From positions 5,262,001-5,326,000 of the forward strand of contig CP126197.1 in the NCBI GenBank assembly GCA_030272155.1: a stretch of 64,000 bases of DNA, written 5' to 3'. Positions 36,601 to 44,226 of the stretch are shown piece by piece. Origin of the DNA: Tetradesmus obliquus. Taxonomy: Eukaryota; Chlorophyta; Chlorophyceae; Sphaeropleales; Scenedesmaceae. Position 1 is the stretch's first letter; each line of letters starts with the position of its first letter. A model generated the notes under the pieces. That model had not been told where the DNA came from. It ran no database searches and was given only the letters and a program-made list of their open reading frames with translations. Both the position numbers and the translations under genes were made by a program.

Positions 36601-39600
36601 TCAGGGCATGGCTCAGTCCACTCTTGACGGCTGCTGTCCCAGACTGCACCAGCTGCACCAAATGTGAAACCACGTGAACGATGAAATGCCACAAAGGTAG
36701 GGAAAGCAGACCTGGGTTGGCCTGACTGGTTGCAAACATAGAATGGCGCGCGGTCACTTTGCTCAACAGGGAACACCAACCGGTTAGGCAGCATGATGGA
36801 GGACACTTGCAGACCAGGAGACCTTTGCACGTGCTTCAACACTGCCTGCAGTCGTTCGGCAGCAGCGAGGTTGGTCCAGTAATGGCGCATGCGATGTGCA
36901 TAACTGTCGAATTGAGCAGCATCGCAGGCAACCGGCTGACCAAAGCTGCTGCAAATTAGCTGCACATTTTCAGACAGCGTGCGGCGGATTCTGCCAAAGT
37001 CAAACCCTAAGAATGTGTTTTCCACAAAATAACCTGGGGGCTTCTGCTGCTGCAGCTGCTGAATGGCCCCTAGGATGGTGCGCAGCGCAAAGAAGGTATT
37101 GGAATGATCACCACGCACCCCTTTGCCACTGCCAGCTGGACTCAAATCTTGACACTCAAAGCCAGCCACAACACACCATTGGCTGCCATCACACAAACCA
37201 GCACGCACCAAGGATGCTGAGTCAACTTTCCACACGTTTTGCGGCAACGAGGTGAACGCGTTCTGATATGCAGCAGGACTGAGCAGAGCAGGGTATTGTT
37301 CTGTCAGCCTGTACAAGCGGTGTGCAGCTACACGACGAACAACAGGGCACACGTCACAATAGACATAACGATGGACTTTGATGCCGTTGCGCAGCAACAT
37401 CTCCAGGCCAGCACACATGCCGCCAAACAACTCAAGCACACAAACGCCATCAGCCAATGCATTGCTGAAAAACTGCTCACCAACAACGTGGGTGCAGATG
37501 CTGCCAGTTGGGCGCACGCCATGACGATCTCTCACTGGTTGACACTCCTTGCCTTTGCGCATAATGCAGGCAGGCCGCCAGGCATGGTAATGGGACGGCT
37601 CGCTTTGGCAGCATTGCACGTCAGCGAATGCAGCTGTACACCACTGAGAAGCACGTGCACGCAAGGAACAGATGCGCTGCTCTGCAATTGCTGAGTTGGC
37701 AGCTGGCACCTGCTGCGTGGTGCTGGCATGAGCACAAACAGTCTCATCTCCATAATCATCACACATCGAGAACGCTGAGGAATTTGGTGGCTGTGACAGG
37801 GCATGCTGCATAAGGGCAAATGAATGAAGAGCAGAGTCAACAAGGTAGGATGGCGCGCAGGCAGCACTGTCGCAGGTGTGGTGAATGTGGTGCGTGACGA
37901 GGCCACAGAATGACTCAAGGGGGCTACATGACAACATACTACCAAGAGCTACAAGTGACGGACTGGGCACAACACTGCTGCTGACAGCAGGCTCAACAGG
38001 GACTATGACGCAACGACCAGAACACACCACGCATGCACACACCTCAACATCCAAACGGGCGCCGCTGACATCCTGGGCGCTATCCAGTGGCAAACGCGAA
38101 AGTGCATCGGCATTAGCATGAGTTGTGCCAGGCCTGTGCACTATGTCAATGTCATATTCCGATAAAATGGCACGCCAACGACCGTACTGCCCATGCAGGT
38201 CCTTGCTGTTGATGAGCCAGGTCAAGGGAGCATGATCAGTGACAACAGTAACTTTGCGACCGTGGATAAGTTGGCGCAGAGTCATACAACCCCACACAAC
38301 AGCAAGCAACTCACCCTTGTAGGAGCAGTAGTTTCTCTCGTGAACATTTAATGACCTGCTGATGCAAGCACACAAGTGTTCAACGCCATCACCATCCAGC
38401 TGAGCAAGACAACAACCGATGCCTTTCACAGACCAGTCACAGTAAAGTATTAAAGGCAAATCTGGATGCACGCGCTTCAAAGCCAGACCTTCGGTGGTCA
38501 GCACACGTTTTAGCTCGTCAAACGCAGCCTGCTGAGCATCACCCCATTGCCAGTCAACACCCTTGCCAAGCAGCTGATTCAGCGGCGCAGCAGTTGCGCT
38601 GAAATTTGGCACAAATCTCCGATAATATGACATCAACCCCAATACGGATCTCACCTCCTCAACACAGGTGGGCGGCTTCAGCGCAGTAATAGCAGCAACC
38701 TTGGCCTGGTGAGGTGTCAGCCCATATTTGGACACGTTGAACCCTAAGTACTCCACAACGTCACACGCAAACAGGCTTTTGTCTGGGTGCATTTTCAAAC
38801 CAACGGCATGCAGTGCTGTCAAGACACGACGCACATGCTCATTATGCTCTTGTGGTGTTTTGCTGAATATGAGGATGTCGTCTATGAATGCTTTTGCAAA
38901 ACCAGAGCAACCAGCAGCAGCAAGCTCCTGATCCATCAGTCGCTGCCATTGCTGGGGTGCATTGTGTAAGCCAAACGGCATGCGCGTGAACTCAAACAAC
39001 TGCAGCTCACCGGTCTTTCGACGCCACCAGAAAGCAGTGCGTGACCGGTGCTCAGGCAGGATCGGCCATTGGAAAAAACCAGACCGTGCATCCATCTTGC
39101 TGAAGATGCAGCAATCTCCAATGGCTTCAAAGATTTCATCAGCCAGTGGCAACCTGTAACGATCAATCTCCATGCACTTGTTAACAGGCACCAAGTTAAC
39201 ACAAAACCGCTTATCGGTCCACAGACCTGTCTCTGCGTCCTTCTTAGCGGCGATCACAACTTCACTCGCAAAACGGGTTTGCTTGCTGGGTTGTATGATA
39301 CCAGCGTTGAGCATTTCCAGGCATTTTTCATCCTGTACTTCACGCTCTATGATTGAGTGAGGCCTGGCCTTCACCCACACGCTCTTATCCTCACAGTCTG
39401 TACGAAACGGGATAGAAAAATAGCCTAAGGTGCCTGTGTAACCAGTTAATTCAGACATGCTGTATGCGAAACAATGTTTCAAACCAACTAGCAGCTCCTG
39501 CAGTTGTGCGGTGTCTGCAGGCGTGTACAAAGGATGATGGCCAATGATCCAACCATGCTCGGTCTTTTCATACTTGGCCTCAGGCACTGGAGATTGCTCT

Positions 39601-40814
39601 CCATGGGGCAGCATGCTGTCAATAGCAGATGTGCAACACGTGACATTACCATAATCAACGTCAACGCAAGCAGGACCACAGCAGCGCAGCAACTGCGAGT
39701 ACTCTGCAGGTGACAACGTCGCGCTAGCGTGTGCACACCACAGCGCGTAGTCAGCCGCCATACTTGAGCTACTCTCGTGTAGGCTTGGCAGGATCCACTG
39801 GTCAAACACAGGTGACATAGCAGGCATTTCAACCAAACCACACGAAACAGGCTGATGCAAATCCCACACACACACCGCGTTGCCAACCCCCCTGCATGTG
39901 GAAGGACCGCAAGCAGGACACACCTCAGCGCCAGATAAGAAACCTTCTAGGCAACAATGCAATCTGCCTTGACAACAATCCAGCTCTTCGTTGCTGCAGC
40001 AGGACTGCTGTTCAGCTAGGAGCTTGGCCTGCATTGACTGCGCTTGCTGCGACACAAAGGCCAATGCAGGACTGGTGTTAACCACACAATACTGCACCAA
40101 CAGCACCAGCACAGCATGCAGGACACTCAGCAGGCGGTGCAGCGGCACTGCTGCGCGCTTACGTGGGGCAGTCTGGGCACGTCTTGGGGCGTAGACAGGT
40201 GCAGGAAGCGCAGCAAAATGTGCCATCCAGAACTCATCATCATGAACACTCACACAACCAGGCTGCGCACTGCAACTGCCACCCCCCGGCCGAGAGGTGA
40301 CCGGAACAGCAGCCTCACCAGCGCTGGCATCACACTCCACAACAGTAACAGGCTCAGGTGGATGGGGCAGCATGTCGAAGCGGTAAATAGGACTGAAGCA
40401 AATGGGAAGCTGGTCTGAAACTGCGAAGCACTCGGCATAACCACGCGCACACACACGGCCGTCAACAAATGAAGCCTTGGCCTTACTTGCACAGGTCGCT
40501 GTGAAGGAGGCCCCCAGAGATAACAGTGCAGGGTAGTTGTCGGTAGGTGTACAGGTAGGTGATGAGACTGAGAAGCCAAAAGGCGGAAGCGAAAACGGTG
40601 GAGCCAAGGTTGTGATGTTTGAGGACCGGCGTGGGAGATTACCAGTTGGCGGGAAATGGAGGGCGTGGAAAGGAGCTAGATGGCGGCACAAGCGGCACCC
40701 CCCAGGGCGCGGTTGGCACGTTGTGGGCTGGTAGGCCGGGCATGCTGGCTTGGATGCTGGCCAGCACGGTGAAGAGCTGATGCAGCTGCTGCTGCTGCTG
40801 CTGCTGCATCTCAA
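33654..40814 (-). CDS. pol: Retrotransposon Pol: RT, RNase H, DNMT3-like MTase, integrase, PHD, 2386 aa
   Basis: RT lies at about residues 470-700, with FIDDILIFS as its catalytic box near 645. RNase H spans about 785-910 (LILYCDWSVKG, CSYKGELLAV, VVTDHAPLTWL). The cytosine-C5 methyltransferase spans about 1115-1455: motif I LELFGGMCAGLEML, motif IV region GFECQDLSPAGSGKG (catalytic Cys present, usual Pro replaced by Glu), motif VI ENT, DNMT3-type AHRMRHYWTNL, then EREAAMGY and AITGKAMDQNAVSSL. Integrase follows: HERTGHWG and CELC zinc site (about 1610-1640), then SADLCGE, VTDGGSEF and NPSANGLAE as the DDE triad (about 1675-1770). A C4HC3 PHD finger lies at about 1975-2018 (CEVC, CDNC, GWHLDC, CPYC). 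The C-terminal part has LDPFGSPHGG and VTCVPPCLLD, weakly like DNA-methyltransferase motifs. The first part overlaps the previous ORF in another frame, so the true start is probably by frameshift. Confidence 0.93.
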   Translation of the reverse strand: MRCSSSSSSSCISSSPCWPASKPACPAYQPTTCQPRPGGCRLCRHLAPFHALHFPPTGNLPRRSSNITTLAPPFSLPPFGFSVSSPTCTPTDNYPALLSLGASFTATCASKAKASFVDGRVCARGYAECFAVSDQLPICFSPIYRFDMLPHPPEPVTVVECDASAGEAAVPVTSRPGGGSCSAQPGCVSVHDDEFWMAHFAALPAPVYAPRRAQTAPRKRAAVPLHRLLSVLHAVLVLLVQYCVVNTSPALAFVSQQAQSMQAKLLAEQQSCCSNEELDCCQGRLHCCLEGFLSGAEVCPACGPSTCRGVGNAVCVWDLHQPVSCGLVEMPAMSPVFDQWILPSLHESSSSMAADYALWCAHASATLSPAEYSQLLRCCGPACVDVDYGNVTCCTSAIDSMLPHGEQSPVPEAKYEKTEHGWIIGHHPLYTPADTAQLQELLVGLKHCFAYSMSELTGYTGTLGYFSIPFRTDCEDKSVWVKARPHSIIEREVQDEKCLEMLNAGIIQPSKQTRFASEVVIAAKKDAETGLWTDKRFCVNLVPVNKCMEIDRYRLPLADEIFEAIGDCCIFSKMDARSGFFQWPILPEHRSRTAFWWRRKTGELQLFEFTRMPFGLHNAPQQWQRLMDQELAAAGCSGFAKAFIDDILIFSKTPQEHNEHVRRVLTALHAVGLKMHPDKSLFACDVVEYLGFNVSKYGLTPHQAKVAAITALKPPTCVEEVRSVLGLMSYYRRFVPNFSATAAPLNQLLGKGVDWQWGDAQQAAFDELKRVLTTEGLALKRVHPDLPLILYCDWSVKGIGCCLAQLDGDGVEHLCACISRSLNVHERNYCSYKGELLAVVWGCMTLRQLIHGRKVTVVTDHAPLTWLINSKDLHGQYGRWRAILSEYDIDIVHRPGTTHANADALSRLPLDSAQDVSGARLDVEVCACVVCSGRCVIVPVEPAVSSSVVPSPSLVALGSMLSCSPLESFCGLVTHHIHHTCDSAACAPSYLVDSALHSFALMQHALSQPPNSSAFSMCDDYGDETVCAHASTTQQVPAANSAIAEQRICSLRARASQWCTAAFADVQCCQSEPSHYHAWRPACIMRKGKECQPVRDRHGVRPTGSICTHVVGEQFFSNALADGVCVLELFGGMCAGLEMLLRNGIKVHRYVYCDVCPVVRRVAAHRLYRLTEQYPALLSPAAYQNAFTSLPQNVWKVDSASLVRAGLCDGSQWCVVAGFECQDLSPAGSGKGVRGDHSNTFFALRTILGAIQQLQQQKPPGYFVENTFLGFDFGRIRRTLSENVQLICSSFGQPVACDAAQFDSYAHRMRHYWTNLAAAERLQAVLKHVQRSPGLQVSSIMLPNRLVFPVEQSDRAPFYVCNQSGQPRSAFPTFVAFHRSRGFTFGAAGAVWDSSRQEWTEPCPDEREAAMGYDVGTTQVADAPGQARVTEASRHAITGKAMDQNAVSSLLAICLALSTACSSTVCVSAAACRSTACKEWSVQSPHCAPAPSESTAFYSWHQVVPVHEGNPHYANTLHCMAAMDEEVLCSAHQRRDIWRDPVLLQYVCEGVTGAAELSPTELRRLKQRAKHYSFTVVGGTGVLHRRMSDGSMRVVPPPAERTAILTGMHERTGHWGEKRLIHMALSSVWWYSLYKDAYAVVKGCELCRQVNSSFHAKPPELCPLPIMSLMYRWSADLCGEFLPTARGNRYIAVFVEHYSKTLRLVPLTDKQPETVAHAFLSSVLSAFGACAECVTDGGSEFRGAFEALLESCYITHRVTAPNNPSANGLAERCVQSVKQALRKHCAQSCHVRNWDVDCYWVQLGYNASTQASTKLSPYELLHARPCTVPPAVVQRISEQHLCFDDPAAAAESLLQRAALVQQLCVEAGSNLQVAQHRDTLRYAMIRSGEYKPSLVKFWPGQFVYVRRSNVVNTLQIPAYPQILRVVELRPGGVAILQGKCGSTIHHNIKNLAPCHLPGIDPTIDPTLARVSADHPCEVCRFPDREGEMLLCDNCNTGWHLDCLTPKLTAVPRGHWLCPYCVLVGVTLDQVRARQAVNELAQSTAVKDVAPLFAKRRQRLLLEAQSLHGRYVIYPLPGPGRTKVPTWGLVQFLGEDSYPYCLRVCYPTGAWYERTLKGVRPYLQGVNAQPPASVVITPPVTSAATVTQHVSAALPARWNLCVQSELLAAHQQLMPGHWSDVLIRDLHADIHTWYHSPSTMHPDDILATGCETQSLLQVLAATAWCNVLDPFGSPHGGVSAQLGSSCAAAVTINSSSPDVLAHLHLDALQPAFWTTYLSSYIRPDAVVTCVPPCLLDLALPLMTLHVPCVCVLVPHAYTTDAPHPRVAWLRDLQAKGRLQVIVGSVPHPHDESHRCVTWLCVFASAAWRLRHLSAPYRMQQSFVFLAE

Positions 40815-43800
40815 ACAGGTACTGCATGGGGTGCTGCGCGGGCGAGGGCACGGACTGCTGCACAGGCTGCTGAATGGGCTGCACAGGTTGCGGCACAGGC
40901 GGCTGCACAGGCTGCTGTACAGGCGGCTGCACAGGTGGCGGCTTCACAGGCGGCTGCACAGGCTGCTGCACAGGCTGCTGCACAGGCGGCGCAGCAGGGC
41001 TGGCAGGAGGCTTAGACACCACACTCAGCTGCTGTTTGCCAGCCAGGCCCAGTAAAGCCTTGAGAACTGCTGCAGCAGCGTCAGGGCTGCTGCACTCACT
41101 TGAGCTGCGGCTGCAGCTGGCGTGACGGTGGTTGATGGTTGGCTTGGGAGAGGGAGGTGACGCAACAGATTTGTTGCCAGGGCTGGAGTTGGAAGATGGC
41201 GTAGTGAAGGTGGAGGTGAAGCCAGTAGACTTGTTGGCGCTGGTGGTGGCGATGCGAAGGCCGTTGCTTGAACTGGAGCCGCGCGCCTTGAGAGTGGCGT
41301 AGCACCCAATGCCAGTGTCAGAGTAGGCGGGAGCGTTCTCTGCGTTGGAGGATCGGGACATTACGTTGCATGCGGTGCGACCAGTCACACGGTCGGCGCA
41401 TGCTGCCACAACCAATGGGTGCAGGGGATGAAGGTAGTCGGTTGTGGTTGCAGGGTTGCCGCGCAGGTGGCTGGCGCAGGTGGCAGCATCCATGAGGGTG
41501 CCATTTACTTGGTGGCACAGGTGGGACTGCACAACCAAACCACATGTTTTGCAGCCTGTGATGTTGGGCAGGCACTGGTAAAAAGTACCATCTAATTTAG
41601 GGTCCAGCCACGTGCCGGCAGCAGTGTAGACCCAGGCTGGAGCGGAGAGCAAGCCGTCCACACTTGACGCGATAAGTCGTTTGTACCACAGGTGAATGGC
41701 TTCGCCACCAAACTGCTGGTGCAGCGCGCCAGTCACGCTGAACACAGTGCTGATGCACATGAGGAAGATGCCAGCAATGATGTTGGCCATGCTGCGGCTG
41801 AGGGTTGTGTCAGCAGTAAAGGGCACCATGACTCCCAGGCAGATGACTGCAATGCTCAGCAGAGTGTGCACCATTGTGCACAGCAGGCCAAAGAAGAAGT
41901 GGCAGATGGAGGAGGTTGAGCTGTCCCCAAGAACAGCGCGGAGATCGGCGGCGGCCTCAGAGACGGTGGTGAAGGATGGCGCGCCATTGGGCCCATCGTA
42001 GCCCGGCAGGCCGGCCTGCCCTGGACGACCAGTGAACTGGATAGGCCCCGCAACAGCGGCGCTGTAAGACGTGGTAGTCATGGTGGCCTTGCAGATGAAG
42101 GTAGGTTCGGCTGACTCCCAGAAGGCGAGGTCGGTGGCAACGGGGGCCTGATAGGTGGAACCAGTAGAAGTGAAGTGAGTGGCGGCAACGGTAGGCGTGG
42201 TGGAAGGCATGGGGCTGGCATGTGTAGGCTCGCTGGTAACCACAGGCACATTGAATGAGGTGCTGCTGTCGTTGTGCATCCACCAATGGGGCCTGATTGT
42301 GAGCACATTTTCAATGAAGCAGAGCCGTGCACCAAGGATGCGCAAGATGGGTGTGCCAATGATCATGTCATAGGGAAGTGAATCATCATCAAGCACAGCA
42401 AAGGTGGCCACAACCGTATGCTGGTATGATGCGCCCTTGCCAAATGTAAGATGCGTGTGCTCAGTCACCACCAGCGGCTGTGAGCGGACGCCACACACAG
42501 TGCTCATGCGCATGGTGCTGTCACCAACTTGCTGCGTGCGCACACCACACAACTTAGCTGCGGAGGACCTCACAAAGCAGCCATCACTGCAAGTGTCAAG
42601 GAACACCACACGCAACAACTTGTATGAATCATCGGAAGCGCGCTGCGCTTTCCACCACATGCACATTCCAGGCTGAGCGGCTGGCTGCAGCAGCCGGGTA
42701 ACACTTGGCTTGCCACGCGCGGGAACAGTAACCGTGGTGGATGAAGTGGAGAAGCACACGTTGGAACCAGTGGAGGACGCATACACAGGAGACACTGCTG
42801 CCGTGCCAGGTGCACTGCTAGCTGCTTGGGTTACAGCAGCAGCTATTTGCAGCGGCACCTCGGCGCCTGGGCTAGGTGAACCAATGCCAAGCTTTTTCAC
42901 GCACGGTTGCATCAAACAATCCAAGAGCATTGTGCACGGGAACAATAAACCACCCACTAGCAACGTCGGTGGTAGATGATGATGATGATGGTGGTGATGG
43001 TACGGCCGACTGAACAGCAGAGGTGCCAGGGGCAAAGGTAACAGGGCCTTTGGATGTAGAGGGACCAGGGTTGGAAGAGGTGCTAGGCTGCTTGAGGGCT
43101 GAGGGTAGAATGGAGGCAGTAGCCGGGGCTGGGCTCTGCTGAGCAGCTTGGTGACGGGTGGTGACGCCATTGCAGGTGGTTGCTGACTCAACAGCCTTGC
43201 GGAAGCCAACAGGCATTTGACCAGAGTACTTAGCGGCAAATGCTTGCAAGGCAGCAGCATCACCAGCAGCTGTACCGATGACACAGCCAGGGCCTTGGCT
43301 GGGGCAGCGCCAAACAGGCTCACCATACTGCTCGTGTGATGAGTTGATGACGAGGTCACAGGGCTGACCACACTCGCACTGCAGGGCGGCGGCTGGTGTA
43401 GATGGTGACGATGAAGCGGTTGTGGAGGTGGTGGAGGTAGCCATGCTGCACATAGTGGTGCCAGGTGTATCGCCAGTGGGGCTGCTGTGTACAGCAACGT
43501 AGGGCGTGTAGTTTCCAACCAGGACGCAGTAGTTGCTGGCACCATGGTCACGGCGAGGCAGCAGCGCGTCTGCACCAGCAGGCTTGGGAAGCACAGGTAG
43601 GTTGATGTTGTGTGCCTGACAGTTTGACTCCAGCAAGGCACGGAGTGGTGGCGACAAAGTATCAGCAAAAGAGGCCAAGTGTTGAGTGCTCTTGCAGATT
43701 TCAGGAAACAGCACCCAACACTCGTTGGTATGGTGGCCCATTGACTTGCAGCAGCCACACGGCTGGCGCCCACGGTAAGGACTTTGATGACGGCGATCTG

Positions 43801-44226
43801 ATAGGTGGTCACGGGTGAAGCCATTGTGGGGACGCTGCAGGCCAGAGGAGCGGTTGTCATACCTGCCTTGCGTTGCAAGAGCAGTAGTGCCCATTTCCAC
43901 AGACTGGTATTGAGGGAGCATGAGTGAATCCAATTTTGAAGACAGGGAGTTGATGGCTGACTGCTGAATGGCACACAGGCGGTCCAGGTGGAGGTGCAGG
44001 TCGGATGTGGTTGAAGAAGAGGCAGCTGACTGGTCAGGGCAGCTGTCGGTGGTGATGGTGGCGTTGACGTTGGCACGGTGTTGGTGTTGATGGGCAGGAC
44101 GGGGCTTGGACTGCTGAGAGCTGCGCAAGGGACACTCGGACCAAGTGTGCAGCATACGGTGATCTGCGACTGTACACAAACCTTTGGGTGCAATGATGGC
44201 CATGACTTGAACACGCTGAGCATCAT
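40639..44226 (-). CDS. Retrotransposon protease plus transmembrane domain ORF
   Basis: The frame is open for 1195 codons, but the part overlapping gag is probably not used; coding likely begins near the gag stop (about 42,990). A retropepsin-like domain shows VVFLDTCSDGCFV (Asp-Thr-Cys-Ser instead of Asp-Thr-Gly-Ser) near residue 540, and YDMIIGTPILRILG near 620. Next come two strongly hydrophobic segments, FFFGLLCTMVHTLLSIAVI (about 773) and NIIAGIFLMCISTVFSVTG (about 808). A Cys-rich stretch with NIT and NGT glycosylation sites follows. The C-terminus is a Pro/Gln/Val repeat and a Gln run. It lies +1 relative to gag and -1 relative to pol. A membrane domain between protease and RT is unusual for Ty3/gypsy. 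Confidence 0.78.
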   Translation of the reverse strand: MMLSVFKSWPSLHPKVCVQSQITVCCTLGPSVPCAALSSPSPVLPINTNTVPTSTPPSPPTAALTSQLPLLQPHPTCTSTWTACVPFSSQPSTPCLQNWIHSCSLNTSLWKWALLLLQRKAGMTTAPLACSVPTMASPVTTYQIAVIKVLTVGASRVAAASQWATIPTSVGCCFLKSARALNTWPLLLILCRHHSVPCWSQTVRHTTSTYLCFPSLLVQTRCCLAVTMVPATTASWLETTRPTLLYTAAPLAIHLAPLCAAWLPPPPPQPLHRHHLHQPPPCSASVVSPVTSSSTHHTSSMVSLFGAAPAKALAVSSVQLLVMLLPCKHLPLSTLVKCLLASARLLSQQPPAMASPPVTKLLSRAQPRLLPPFYPQPSSSLAPLPTLVPLHPKALLPLPLAPLLFSRPYHHHHHHHHLPPTLLVGGLLFPCTMLLDCLMQPCVKKLGIGSPSPGAEVPLQIAAAVTQAASSAPGTAAVSPVYASSTGSNVCFSTSSTTVTVPARGKPSVTRLLQPAAQPGMCMWWKAQRASDDSYKLLRVVFLDTCSDGCFVRSSAAKLCGVRTQQVGDSTMRMSTVCGVRSQPLVVTEHTHLTFGKGASYQHTVVATFAVLDDDSLPYDMIIGTPILRILGARLCFIENVLTIRPHWWMHNDSSTSFNVPVVTSEPTHASPMPSTTPTVAATHFTSTGSTYQAPVATDLAFWESAEPTFICKATMTTTSYSAAVAGPIQFTGRPGQAGLPGYDGPNGAPSFTTVSEAAADLRAVLGDSSTSSICHFFFGLLCTMVHTLLSIAVICLGVMVPFTADTTLSRSMANIIAGIFLMCISTVFSVTGALHQQFGGEAIHLWYKRLIASSVDGLLSAPAWVYTAAGTWLDPKLDGTFYQCLPNITGCKTCGLVVQSHLCHQVNGTLMDAATCASHLRGNPATTTDYLHPLHPLVVAACADRVTGRTACNVMSRSSNAENAPAYSDTGIGCYATLKARGSSSSNGLRIATTSANKSTGFTSTFTTPSSNSSPGNKSVASPPSPKPTINHRHASCSRSSSECSSPDAAAAVLKALLGLAGKQQLSVVSKPPASPAAPPVQQPVQQPVQPPVKPPPVQPPVQQPVQPPVPQPVQPIQQPVQQSVPSPAQHPMQYLFEMQQQQQQQLHQLFTVLASIQASMPGLPAHNVPTAPWGVPLVPPSSSFPRPPFPANW

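Noticed and set aside
41700..41930. Retroviral envelope protein
   Set aside because: Hydrophobic helices and sequons exist, but the location is upstream of RT and no fusion peptide or surface/transmembrane layout is visible; described only as a membrane segment.
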